Source of the DNA: a virus
Reading direction: 5' to 3' (one strand)
DNA: 40,888 bases
Virus record (IMG/VR): IMGVR_UViG_3300028558_000007
Location: 1-40,888 of that record
The notes below the pieces were generated by a model, which worked only from the letters and a program-made list of their open reading frames with translations, did not search any database and was not told the DNA's origin. Made by a program: the position numbers and the translations under genes. Positions 14,301 through 21,182 of the stretch are shown one piece after another. Position 1 is the first letter of the stretch; every line of letters begins with the position of its first letter.

Positions 14301-14959
14301 GCATTAAGATCGACTGTATTAGCGATTTGCATGGGTTTTTTCCAGAATTAGAAGGCGGCGATCTGCTTATTGTGGCGGGGGATCTGACGGCAAGGGATGA
14401 GCCAGGAGAATATGTGACCAAATTCTTGCCCTGGATCGCTAAGACCAAATACAGAAAAAGAATCGTCATAGCAGGAAATCACGACAATCTTCTTGAAAAA
14501 GGGGAAATTCCGACAAAAGTTTTGGCTGATTTTGAATACCTCTGTGATTCAGGCACCGAATTCGAGGGTCTCAAGATCTGGGGCTCGCCATGGAGCAAAA
14601 CTTTTGCGGGCATGAATCCGCATTGTAAGGCATTCACCAAAGACACAGAAGAGGAGTTGGCTGAAAAATGGGCACTGATCCCCGACAACATCGACCTTCT
14701 AATCACACATTCTCCTTCTTATGGAGTTTTAGATGTTGTGAGAAGAGAGGTTTTTTGCGGGGAAAGAGACGAGCATACCGGAAGCGATAGCCTTGTTAAA
14801 CATGCTGCAAAACCAAATGTAAGGCTGCATGTCTTTGGCCATATTCATCAGCAATATGGAAAATACATTAACCCCATCTCTGGCAAGATCTATGTCAACG
14901 CCTCCTACGTCAACGAGCGATATCAGCCAGTCAACAAATCGATTAGGGTGATTTTGTGA
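14297..14959 (+). CDS. Calcineurin-like metallophosphoesterase
   Basis: 220 aa with the full set of dimetal phosphoesterase motifs: SDLHG (residues 9-13), AGDLT (about 27-31), GNHDN (60-64), THSP (137-140) and GHIHQ (181-185). It hydrolyses phosphomono- or diesters; relatives act on nucleotides, DNA ends, or 2',3'-cyclic phosphate RNA ends (as the phosphatase module of bacterial Pnkp does). Being in the same operon as an RNA ligase makes RNA 3'-end healing an attractive inference. It overlaps both neighbours by 4 nt. Confidence 0.85.
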   Translation: MSIKIDCISDLHGFFPELEGGDLLIVAGDLTARDEPGEYVTKFLPWIAKTKYRKRIVIAGNHDNLLEKGEIPTKVLADFEYLCDSGTEFEGLKIWGSPWSKTFAGMNPHCKAFTKDTEEELAEKWALIPDNIDLLITHSPSYGVLDVVRREVFCGERDEHTGSDSLVKHAAKPNVRLHVFGHIHQQYGKYINPISGKIYVNASYVNERYQPVNKSIRVIL

Positions 14960-15177
14960 AAAGAATAATTAGGGACGATGATAATGATCGAGCAGTCGAG
15001 GCTAGAAATCTCATTATCGAGTTAACAAATCAAAACCCTCACATTACCCCAAATCAATGGTTTTCAGCCATTTCGGGATTTATTGTGGGATCTTATAAGG
15101 GTATCGGGCTTTCTCACGAGCAGTTTTGCATGGAAATGCAAAATATGGCTAAATTTTACAAATATTTATGGGAATGA
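14956..15177 (+). CDS. Small hypothetical protein
   Basis: 73 aa from a GTG overlapping the phosphoesterase stop (GTGA). Helical and charged at the N-terminus (MKRIIRDDDNDRAVEARNLI), then NQWFSAISGFIVGSYKGIG. No family recognised. The last firmly supported gene of the RNA-ligase operon. Confidence 0.6.
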   Translation: MKRIIRDDDNDRAVEARNLIIELTNQNPHITPNQWFSAISGFIVGSYKGIGLSHEQFCMEMQNMAKFYKYLWE

Positions 15178-15181
15178 TTTT

Positions 15182-15514
15182 ATGAGCGAAGACTACCCCC
15201 CAGGATCGATTTGGCAAGATGACTCTTCTCTCGGAATCGATGGTTTAGTGGATGTCTACGTAATGATTCGCGAGTGGGTGTTTATGGGAAGGTTCAAGCC
15301 GATGAATTTCTTTAGTCCTGTGAGGAAGAGTTTGGAGCCTCCGGCAACGGCATCCAGTGGGTCACGTGGTATAATCCGCTTCCTTCGCGGCAATTACAAA
15401 TCACGCTCCAAGTTTCTAAAGAGCTATAACATGCAACAAAAATCCCATCTTCTTCATCTGAAACTAAAACATTTTCACTGTGATAAACTTCACGCGACAA
15501 TTTTGGTTTTATAA
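15182..15514 (+). CDS. Small hypothetical protein, second half antisense to a DUF551-like gene
   Basis: 110 aa from the ATG at 15182, 4 nt after the previous stop. The first 45 residues look like a real protein (MSEDYPPGSIWQDDSSLGID, VYVMIREWVFMGRFKP). From about 15312 the frame runs antisense through the convergent DUF551-like gene and becomes basic and low in sense. It may be a gene truncated by arrival of the DUF551-like copy and extended by chance. Confidence 0.45.
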   Translation: MSEDYPPGSIWQDDSSLGIDGLVDVYVMIREWVFMGRFKPMNFFSPVRKSLEPPATASSGSRGIIRFLRGNYKSRSKFLKSYNMQQKSHLLHLKLKHFHCDKLHATILVL

Positions 15515-15554
15515 AAAATGGCAAACCCTCTTTAACACTGATCCACTCACTCAT
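15312..15554 (-). CDS. DUF551-like protein (paralogue 3)
   Basis: 80 aa. It starts MSEWISVKEGLPFF and ends VTHWMPLPEAP, matching the two copies at 5763-6332. The middle (ENVLVSDEEDGIFVACYSS) differs more. It overlaps the previous minus-strand gene by 8 nt. Function unknown. Confidence 0.78.
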   Translation of the reverse strand: MSEWISVKEGLPFFIKPKLSREVYHSENVLVSDEEDGIFVACYSSLETWSVICNCREGSGLYHVTHWMPLPEAPNSSSQD

Positions 15555-15732
15555 TAGCCAACTCCCGCATTAGTCTCTTAACCCCAGGCATCTCTAGAAG
15601 CTTCCTTAGAGCGTCTTCGATGGTGTAGGAACAATTGGTTAAAGTAATTGTATGCCTTTTTTTAGATTTAGGAGAAACATAGCAGAGACAGTCAGTACAA
15701 TGCTCGCCGCACTCATCGCATTCACCGCTCAT
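15547..15732 (-). CDS. Small Cys-rich zinc-binding-like protein
   Basis: 61 aa. The N-terminal CDECGEHCTDCLC cluster could hold one or two Zn ions; a helical tail follows (EDALRKLLEMPGVKRLMREL). Coupled by ATGA to the 37-aa gene upstream and overlapping the DUF551-like gene downstream. No family named. Confidence 0.6.
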   Translation of the reverse strand: MSGECDECGEHCTDCLCYVSPKSKKRHTITLTNCSYTIEDALRKLLEMPGVKRLMRELANE

Positions 15733-15842
15733 TCCAACCCCTCTAGCTCTTCATCTGCAATATCATCCGTCACATCAAGGCACATGCCGAATGGATGTTG
15801 ACCGCATTCGCAGATTTCGGGAGTTATGGTCTTGACTTTCAT
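15729..15842 (-). CDS. Microprotein with CxC motif
   Basis: 37 aa (starts MKVKTITPEICECGQHPFG; ends with an acidic tail). Its stop overlaps the next start (ATGA), and its 5' end overlaps the 3' end of the upstream frame by 68 nt. The coupling is the main evidence; the coding call is moderate. Confidence 0.45.
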   Translation of the reverse strand: MKVKTITPEICECGQHPFGMCLDVTDDIADEELEGLE

Positions 15843-16104
15843 ATCTTCTTAAACCCTCCCCAAAAAACCACATCTCATCTTTGCCCAAAACAGGCAAATC
15901 CTCAACAAAAGTTCCCAATTCTTTTAATAGTTTTTTCAAATAAGGATGTGCATTTGGGCTATGCTCGAAAAATTCCAAACGCTCCGAATAGCTGGCCAAG
16001 GCTCCCCTAATTTTATTCCACACCATCCTTTCTTCACTGCTCATCAAGGGAGATACTGTGTGAAGAAAGGATTTTATAGCCTCTCTACTCGGTATCCATT
16101 TCAT
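15775..16104 (-). CDS. Hypothetical helical protein
   Basis: 109 aa from the ATG at 16104 (MKWIPSREAIK), with GAGGAAAG upstream; the frame is open to 16173. Mostly helical and amphipathic (MVWNKIRGALASYSERLEFF, YLKKLLKELGTFVEDLPVLG). The C-terminal 22 codons overlap another frame. Overlaps the upstream gene by 20 nt. No family recognised. Confidence 0.6.
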   Translation of the reverse strand: MKWIPSREAIKSFLHTVSPLMSSEERMVWNKIRGALASYSERLEFFEHSPNAHPYLKKLLKELGTFVEDLPVLGKDEMWFFGEGLRRYESQDHNSRNLRMRSTSIRHVP

Positions 16105-16378
16105 GCTTCTTTCCTCGTATTTTCCTTGATTTTTGGCGATCTTTATGCTGTAAATAACTAAGTTCGATGGCATACTTCATAAACTTTTTTACGGTCTTTT
16201 CGTCTTTCCAGTTTGGGGCCAAGGTACAGAAAAACCAAGCAAAAACACTGCACATCATTGAATATGCTTCGGTCAATGAATCGTTATCATCGCAACTTTT
16301 AAGAACTTTTGTAGTCCTATCCATTATTTGTTTTGAAAAAAATTCAGAAAACGCAGCTTCATCAGGAGTAAGACTCAT
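16085..16378 (-). CDS. Hypothetical helical protein coupled to the terminase
   Basis: 97 aa; its ATG overlaps the terminase stop (ATGA). Helical with Cys and aromatic residues (AYSMMCSVFAWFFCTLAPNW) and a basic C-terminus (RQKSRKIRGKKHE). It resembles small immunity- or regulation-type phage proteins, but I recognise no family. Confidence 0.65.
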   Translation of the reverse strand: MSLTPDEAAFSEFFSKQIMDRTTKVLKSCDDNDSLTEAYSMMCSVFAWFFCTLAPNWKDEKTVKKFMKYAIELSYLQHKDRQKSRKIRGKKHEMDTE

Positions 16379-18594
16379 ATCTTCCTAAATCCCCCGCCCC
16401 CAAGCGTCTTACCGTCGCTCTCAGGCATTGTGTTAACTCTGTGAGAAGAAATTCCGTAGCGTAGGGCGTCGCAATTGTGCACTAAAAGTCCATCTGCAAA
16501 ATATTCACTTTCTTTATCCACGGACAGATTGTAAACCTTTCTCCAACCAATTGGCCTTCGCAAAACAGGCTCTAGAGCAGTATTTGGCTTTTCTATATTT
16601 ATTAACAAAGAACTCCCGATCACATCTAGGACATTTTCTAGGCTCATCGTCAGCTCCAGAATTACGCCTCCAGGCAGACTTACATTTATTTGAACAAAAG
16701 CAGTTTTTTGTATTGGATCTTTTTTTTGTCCTGTAGATCCCCCCACAGTTTTTACAAACAAGTTCTCTGGTCTCCCAGTTTCCAAAGGACTGCCTGCGAG
16801 CGTGTTCTTTGTGCCACTCTCTTCCTTGATCTGATTTATGCCACTCAACAGCTCTATTCCTGCAAGTGTCCGAAAAGCGGTATGTACGATCTTCTCTATG
16901 TCTTTGTTCATGCTCTTTTGGAGAAAGACATTCGAGATTGGATAGATCATTATTAGATGGGTCTTTGTCGATGTGATGGATATGATATCCCTTTGGTATT
17001 GGCCCATTGGCGGCGCTCCACACATCTCTATGCAAGTGAGTAGGTCTACACTTGTAGTACAGTCGCGGAGATTCTTCAGGAGCATTTGGATATCGTCGGT
17101 ATTCTCTTCCTCCGAAAAATACGACCTCAGCTTCGCCATATTTGCCCATTTTTCCCCATCCTTCATAGTAATTAGGATATCTGATTGTATCAGATCGGAA
17201 GCCATTTTCCAACCATTATCCACAGTGTAAAACGGATGATTGGGCGTGCATTTTATGGGCCTATTGGCTAGATGAAATTCAAAACACTCGACTGAGGCGG
17301 ACTCCCCAAGTGCTCGCACTTTTCTCAATCCCCCTCTGGTGAATACTAGATTTCCCTCTTTGATACCCTCAATATTCCCCGAACCAGCTATGAATGTATC
17401 GGCGCAAAAACAGGCATGGTCGAGAATTCCGCTTCCCTTCATGGGCTCATCATATCCCTTCTCGGCTTTCTTGCTGTCCCAAACATATCCCTCTATCTCT
17501 TTGATGAGGTTAGTGCAGCAGTCAAGTATGACCAGATTCCCTTTATACATCTCACTAGCAACGATCTGTATGCCATTAGCCACATCATTATTAGCATCAA
17601 CGCAATGAATACCGAGTTTCTGTAGGTCCAGTTTAAAAGCGGCGCAGCTAGGATCAACATAAAGACCCCGAAGGGCGTACGGCTCAATAAACTTTTGAAC
17701 ATCTTGAGCGAACTCCGCATTGGTTTTTTGCTTATGAGTCACCGCCGGGTTCCAGTAATACTCCTTTTCTACCCACCATTTTCGCCCCGTTTGATCGTAT
17801 CTGCCAGTAGATACGCCAATGACCAAGCAGCAAAACGGCGCGAGCGTGCCGTAATCAATGGCGGCAATCCAATACTCAGCGCAACGAGGTGGGCGAGAAA
17901 CGACATGTAATTTAGGATCAAAAAAATCGTACACAGCACCCTCAGCAAGACACCAAATCCCTAAGTAATTGCGCTTGTAAAATAGCCCAGAGAGCGATTT
18001 TTGCATATCCTCGATGTAGCCGGGAGCCAAGAACATGCGGTTGTCTTCAATCGAGAAGTGAAGGGCATAGTAATTTGGGTCAGTCTCTGCGCGGTCTATC
18101 CATTGCTTTAGCCTGTGAGATGGCTGCTTGGGGTTCATGGCAGCAAATAGCTTGCTGTGAGCGCGGCGCAGCCTTGTCTGGATCATGTCGATGACCACGT
18201 CAGGATACAGCGTCATCTCGTCGCAGAGGCAAAGATCTAGCGTGATCCCCTGGATCTTGCCCAGCGCTCCTTCATCGCCGGCTCCGATACATAGAATGCT
18301 TTTAAGACCGTAAGCCAGTACCCCTTTTGACGACCAAGTGCATGACGGACGCACAAAGGCAAGCTCAGGGGCGTTAAAGATGAGGGTGATAACGTTCTGA
18401 TAGATAGATCCCATTGAGAAGCCGAAGATGGCGATAGAGTCTCCTGGGCAGACTGCGGCCTCTTTGAGAAAAGCCACGAGTGTGCAAACTGTTTTACCCG
18501 AGCTGACAGCTCCGTGAGCGAGGTTGTATTTGGCATTGGCCTCCTGAATAAATTGCTTTTGCTTTGGGCTATAGGGTGGAAGTTTAATCGTCAT
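16375..18594 (-). CDS. Large terminase subunit with intein
   Basis: The motor-nuclease that packages DNA. The precursor is 739 aa from the ATG at 18594 (MTIKLPPYSPKQKQF); an ATG at 18642 would overlap the divergent gene. ATPase domain: Walker A GAVSSGKT (residues 28-35) and Walker B ending DE (125-126). Nuclease domain: Asp247 (AIDYG), Asp314 (YVDPS) and Asp392 in DHA. The third motif, DHACDALRYG, is split by a 313-aa intein immediately after DHA. The spliced enzyme is 426 aa, a normal size. The small terminase lies upstream. Enzyme activity requires intein removal, since the intein separates active-site residues. Confidence 0.93.
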   Translation of the reverse strand: MTIKLPPYSPKQKQFIQEANAKYNLAHGAVSSGKTVCTLVAFLKEAAVCPGDSIAIFGFSMGSIYQNVITLIFNAPELAFVRPSCTWSSKGVLAYGLKSILCIGAGDEGALGKIQGITLDLCLCDEMTLYPDVVIDMIQTRLRRAHSKLFAAMNPKQPSHRLKQWIDRAETDPNYYALHFSIEDNRMFLAPGYIEDMQKSLSGLFYKRNYLGIWCLAEGAVYDFFDPKLHVVSRPPRCAEYWIAAIDYGTLAPFCCLVIGVSTGRYDQTGRKWWVEKEYYWNPAVTHKQKTNAEFAQDVQKFIEPYALRGLYVDPSCAAFKLDLQKLGIHCVDANNDVANGIQIVASEMYKGNLVILDCCTNLIKEIEGYVWDSKKAEKGYDEPMKGSGILDHACFCADTFIAGSGNIEGIKEGNLVFTRGGLRKVRALGESASVECFEFHLANRPIKCTPNHPFYTVDNGWKMASDLIQSDILITMKDGEKWANMAKLRSYFSEEENTDDIQMLLKNLRDCTTSVDLLTCIEMCGAPPMGQYQRDIISITSTKTHLIMIYPISNVFLQKSMNKDIEKIVHTAFRTLAGIELLSGINQIKEESGTKNTLAGSPLETGRPENLFVKTVGGSTGQKKDPIQKTAFVQINVSLPGGVILELTMSLENVLDVIGSSLLINIEKPNTALEPVLRRPIGWRKVYNLSVDKESEYFADGLLVHNCDALRYGISSHRVNTMPESDGKTLGGGGFRKI
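16474..17412 (-). other. Intein in the terminase nuclease motif (313 aa)
   Basis: It starts with Cys (17412-17410) in block A (CFCADTFIAG), has block B (TPNHPFYT) and ends with blocks F/G (YFADGLLVHN), with Cys as the next extein residue. The flanks rejoin as LDHA-CDALRYG, a perfect terminase motif. The C-terminal His-Asn and the +1 Cys indicate standard class 1 splicing. The in-frame middle (about 190 aa) has no endonuclease motif; an HNH gene lies there in another frame. Confidence 0.93.
16514..17149 (-). CDS. HNH endonuclease nested out of frame inside the intein
   Basis: 211 aa from the ATG at 17149, with AAGGATGGGG upstream; the frame is open to a TTG at 17212. Same strand as the terminase but another frame. 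HNH domain: THLHRDVWSAANGPIPKGYH, IHHIDKDPSNNDLSNLECL, EHEQRH. Two zinc-ribbon modules follow (CKNCGGIY with CSNKC; CPRCDREF with CSRAC). This is a homing-type nuclease, presumably cutting intein-free terminase alleles. The terminase frame is open through all these bases, so both proteins are encoded by the same 636 nt. Confidence 0.88.
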   Translation of the reverse strand: MGKYGEAEVVFFGGREYRRYPNAPEESPRLYYKCRPTHLHRDVWSAANGPIPKGYHIHHIDKDPSNNDLSNLECLSPKEHEQRHREDRTYRFSDTCRNRAVEWHKSDQGREWHKEHARRQSFGNWETRELVCKNCGGIYRTKKRSNTKNCFCSNKCKSAWRRNSGADDEPRKCPRCDREFFVNKYRKAKYCSRACFAKANWLEKGLQSVRG

Positions 18595-18632
18595 TTTGGT
18601 ACACCAACCTTGACCATAATGAGGGAGTGAAT

Positions 18633-19172
18633 ATGAGTGCAAGGATTTATTGTAAAGACTGCAAGGATACGATTATAAACCCTGAGAACGCTCATCTTCA
18701 GTCCTGCAAATGCGGGAAGACAATGACCCAAAGGCTTGTGAAGGGCTATGCGGTATCTCCCGGCTCGAACTACTGCCTGGTTGACGATCAAGGCAATGAG
18801 ATTATGGTTAAAGAGGCGCCGCAAGAAAGGGTGATTAGTATGGGGTCGCCCCCAAACCGATCAGAGAACCCTGAGATCATTGAGGAGCTTATGCTCGCAC
18901 TACACCATCAGATCGAGGTTATGGAAAGTTTGTCTCAAGGCGGACGATTTTCCCCCGTTGTAAACCAAGACTTACTTGCCCATTTTCTGTGGCTCCAAGC
19001 AGCTCTGCGCTGGAAGATTCGGCGTATTGAGAAGTGCTTTGCGGTTCTTGAGACTGCTGACGATCAGATCCGCCAGTTGTTTGAGAGGGTGGCTGAGCTT
19101 GAGCGATCTCTTGAGGCTTTGAGGGGATCGAAGAGAAAAACTCCTTTAAAGCAGAAAAATGCTGAAGGTTGA
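18633..19172 (+). CDS. Zinc-ribbon plus coiled-coil protein
   Basis: 179 aa from the ATG at 18633, with GAGGGAG upstream; a GTG at 18627 is possible. N-terminal Cys pairs (CKDCKDT, CKCGKTM) form a zinc-ribbon-like head. The C-terminal 100 residues are helical and coiled-coil-like (DDQIRQLFERVAELERSLEA). The last 254 nt are antisense to the small terminase gene. No family recognised. It diverges from the large terminase with a very short intergenic space. Confidence 0.65.
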   Translation: MSARIYCKDCKDTIINPENAHLQSCKCGKTMTQRLVKGYAVSPGSNYCLVDDQGNEIMVKEAPQERVISMGSPPNRSENPEIIEELMLALHHQIEVMESLSQGGRFSPVVNQDLLAHFLWLQAALRWKIRRIEKCFAVLETADDQIRQLFERVAELERSLEALRGSKRKTPLKQKNAEG

Positions 19173-19488
19173 TTTCGGCTGTCGGCGCGTGCTCGACATA
19201 GCCGCGATGCCGCCCTTTCGTCTTTAGATAAAAGATTACGGCCGTTGTGTTGCCATCGACCATTAGCTTGTCAAGAGCATCTTCGTATTCATCAAGACGC
19301 TCTTCTTCGACTTTCTTTAAATGCTCCGCAATTTCAGGGATTTTGCAGCGCTCGGCCATCCATGCCGCTGACTTGTCCAGGGCTTTGGCGGCTAAGGTTT
19401 TGTGGCCTCTTGATTTTGATAAAGCTCTGCAAATAAGGTCGTTGGGTATCTCTAAGTCATTGCGTTTTTTACGAGGGTTAGCCTTCAT
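18919..19488 (-). CDS. Putative small terminase subunit
   Basis: 189 aa. The N-terminal HTH-like part (NDLICRALSKSRGHKTLAAK) is followed by LDEYEDALDKLMVDGNTTAV and IFYLKTKGRHRGYVEH, the pattern I associate with phage small terminases that recognise DNA. The C-terminal 80 residues are Gln/Ser/Pro-rich and are encoded antisense to the plus-strand gene, so they may be constrained or dispensable. Directly upstream of the large terminase in the late direction, with only the divergent gene between. Confidence 0.75.
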   Translation of the reverse strand: MKANPRKKRNDLEIPNDLICRALSKSRGHKTLAAKALDKSAAWMAERCKIPEIAEHLKKVEEERLDEYEDALDKLMVDGNTTAVIFYLKTKGRHRGYVEHAPTAEINLQHFSALKEFFSSIPSKPQEIAQAQPPSQTTGGSDRQQSQEPQSTSQYAESSSAELLGATENGQVSLGLQRGKIVRLETNFP

Positions 19489-19509
19489 AAACTTCTCCTC
19501 TACAAGAGG

Positions 19510-19773
19510 TTATTTCTTATCTGCCTTAAGTTTTTCCAGTTCGGCAAGCTGTAGCTCTATTTTATAATTCTCTATCTCATCCAAAAGCTCTCTACGTGTA
19601 ACATACTCAGCGTGCTTGTGAGAGTATTCAGAATAAGCATAATCGTGATCATGGCCTTTCAATAGTGTAATCTGTAAACTCATGTCAGAAATTTTAAATG
19701 CAAGCAATAAGTTCCATATAAATAATAATATTGCAATAAAATAAATTAAGAAAACGGCTGTTACAACACTCAT
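19510..19773 (-). CDS. N-terminal membrane anchor with coiled-coil tail
   Basis: 87 aa. One TM segment (VFLIYFIAILLFIWNLLLAF) is followed by a charged helix with His/Tyr repeats (HDHDYAYSEYSHKHAEY) and a coil (ELQLAELEKLKADKK). Coupled to the 45-aa gene upstream by ATGA. No family recognised. Confidence 0.65.
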   Translation of the reverse strand: MSVVTAVFLIYFIAILLFIWNLLLAFKISDMSLQITLLKGHDHDYAYSEYSHKHAEYVTRRELLDEIENYKIELQLAELEKLKADKK

Positions 19774-19907
19774 TTACAGCCGCCTCTCATTGCTTTCTTG
19801 CCTACGGCTACAACCTTATCGCGTTTCTTATCAGCCTTTTCCAAACTTTTTAGCTCGCGCTCTACACCTTTGGTCTTCTTCTCAATCTTCCTGATCTGCT
19901 TATCCAT
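19770..19907 (-). CDS. Lys-rich microprotein ending GCK
   Basis: 45 aa, about one third Lys/Arg (MDKQIRKIEKKTKGVERELK), with C-terminus RGGCK. GGAAAG precedes the ATG, and its stop overlaps the next start (ATGA). It shares composition and the Gly-Cys-Lys ending with the next gene upstream. A basic nucleic-acid-binding role is possible. Confidence 0.55.
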   Translation of the reverse strand: MDKQIRKIEKKTKGVERELKSLEKADKKRDKVVAVGKKAMRGGCK

Positions 19908-19917
19908 CACTTTCCTT

Positions 19918-20049
19918 CTACTTACATCCCTTCTTCATCAGGTGGGCTTCTTTTTCCTTAATGGCCTTGGCTCCGTGCTTGCTCTCTTCCTTGTGATGTT
20001 CTTTCTTCATTTTCTCTTTCATGTGGGTTTTTTTCTTGTGAGCCATCAT
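19918..20049 (-). CDS. Lys/His-rich microprotein ending GCK
   Basis: 43 aa (MMAHKKKTHMKEKMKKEHHK; ends KKGCK), over 40 percent basic residues. AAGGAAAAT lies before the ATG. Ends 10 nt before the next microprotein gene. Similar in composition and last residues to that gene. Confidence 0.55.
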   Translation of the reverse strand: MMAHKKKTHMKEKMKKEHHKEESKHGAKAIKEKEAHLMKKGCK

Positions 20050-20112
20050 ATTTTCCTTTGTTAGGCTTTATCCTTACTAAAATATTTTATTGGAATTTAG
20101 TGCAATAAAAAA

Positions 20113-20134
20113 CCCCCAGAACCCTAACTGGGGG
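20113..20134 (-). terminator. Intrinsic terminator
   Basis: On the minus strand a 7-bp stem (CCCCCAG/CTGGGGG) is followed by TTTTTTATT. It ends transcription of the DUF6496-like gene before the microprotein genes. Confidence 0.85.
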
Positions 20135-20168
20135 AGAAACGCTCATAAAGGAGGAAGAAACGAAAAAG

Positions 20169-20366
20169 TCAGCGTTTTTTTGGGGGACTAACTTTCATGC
20201 CCTTCTTGCGGGCCTCGCTTAGGGAAATCGCTATTGCCTGCTTGGGATTCTCGACTGTTGGTCCAGTCTTTTTTACCCTTGAATGCATTTCCCCTTCTTT
20301 AAAATCGTGCATTCTCTTTTCAATAAACTTCTGTGCTTTCTTCGATTCTTTGACCATAACTCTCAT
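20169..20366 (-). CDS. DUF6496-like small basic protein
   Basis: 65 aa (57-62 aa if a later start is used). The C-terminal half KQAIAISLSEARKKGMKV with the FKEGEMHSRVKK segment matches my memory of DUF6496 proteins, widespread small basic proteins in phages and bacteria. Overlaps the upstream gene by 47 nt. Probably DNA- or RNA-binding; the function is unknown. Confidence 0.75.
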   Translation of the reverse strand: MRVMVKESKKAQKFIEKRMHDFKEGEMHSRVKKTGPTVENPKQAIAISLSEARKKGMKVSPPKKR

Positions 20367-20517
20367 CTATCAAATACTCAGAATCTTCGTCAATGTTTTC
20401 TGTGCTAAATGTCCAAACGTGAATTGTTTTTTCCTCAGGTTCGTTAAGAAAAAAAACGATTGGAATCAAGGTTAGTGACCCAAAAACTAGGATTGCTTGA
20501 AATATTTCAGAGATCAT
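20320..20517 (-). CDS. Small membrane protein
   Basis: 65 aa with AGGAG five nt before the ATG. An N-terminal TM segment (IFQAILVFGSLTLIPIVFFL) is followed by an acidic tail (STENIDEDSEYLIDESYG). Overlaps the DUF6496-like gene. No family recognised. Confidence 0.6.
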   Translation of the reverse strand: MISEIFQAILVFGSLTLIPIVFFLNEPEEKTIHVWTFSTENIDEDSEYLIDESYGQRIEESTEVY

Positions 20518-20579
20518 AAATACTCCTATCCGTTAAACGTCAAGCTGCCTATAATTTCATTCTTTAGCAAGGAGGAAAT

Positions 20580-20759
20580 ATGGTTTTAGAGGAACCGATG
20601 GCTACGATTGAGGGCCTGCTGAGGGTGATAGCACATCTCAAGTCTCAGCTTCGTGAGGCAAGGGAAGAGAATGAGATGCTGACGGCAAAGCGTATGGGCA
20701 AGCGAGCGCTCTGCAATGCAGTGACCAAGCGTCTTCAGGCTGGCTCAATTCGTATGTAG
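20580..20759 (+). CDS. Small coiled-coil protein
   Basis: 59 aa with a strong AAGGAGG site. A nearly continuous helix (LLRVIAHLKSQLREAREENE) with a basic end. It runs into the 3' end of the convergent RusA gene by 25 nt. A TATAAT hexamer lies about 30 nt upstream, but no matching -35 is clear. No family recognised. Confidence 0.6.
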   Translation: MVLEEPMATIEGLLRVIAHLKSQLREAREENEMLTAKRMGKRALCNAVTKRLQAGSIRM

Positions 20760-21139
20760 GTGCGGGGTTTTTCCCCATAGATCTTCTGTGTGATCATATG
20801 GCAGATCTGGGAGTCGTCTTTGATAACTATTCCCTTTATACAATCATTTAAAAATTTATTAAGATTGTCTAGGTCTGGGCGCTTGATGTGCCTGACCCTA
20901 TGGCTAAGCATTTTTTCCTTTATCTTTTTAGATATCGATTGTGGGATTGGTAAATAATAGACAGCAGTGAGAGACACTCCGATAGTGAGCGGAAGGTTGT
21001 GGAGGTACTGCCTTTTGATGTGAAACTGATAAAATTCCTTCTCATTAGCCCGGGGGTTATAAGATCTCCGCCCATAGCCCGCGTGTGCTTTCCAAGGCAC
21101 CGGGATACCCTCAATCTCGATCTGTATCGGTAGTTCCAT
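20735..21139 (-). CDS. rusA: RusA-family Holliday junction resolvase
   Basis: 134 aa, the usual RusA length. The signature KRPDLDNLNKFLNDCIKGI followed by IKDDSQI carries the catalytic acidic residues (Asp89, Asp91 and the DD pair at 108-109). It opens with a beta-strand typical of the family (IEGIPVPWKAHA). It resolves recombination or replication intermediates before packaging. It fits with the ERF and YqaJ genes just beyond. Confidence 0.9.
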   Translation of the reverse strand: MELPIQIEIEGIPVPWKAHAGYGRRSYNPRANEKEFYQFHIKRQYLHNLPLTIGVSLTAVYYLPIPQSISKKIKEKMLSHRVRHIKRPDLDNLNKFLNDCIKGIVIKDDSQICHMITQKIYGEKPRTYIRIEPA

Positions 21140-21182
21140 GCTTTCGCCTCTCCGTTTCTGAAGGGGATAGCATGGATAAAAA

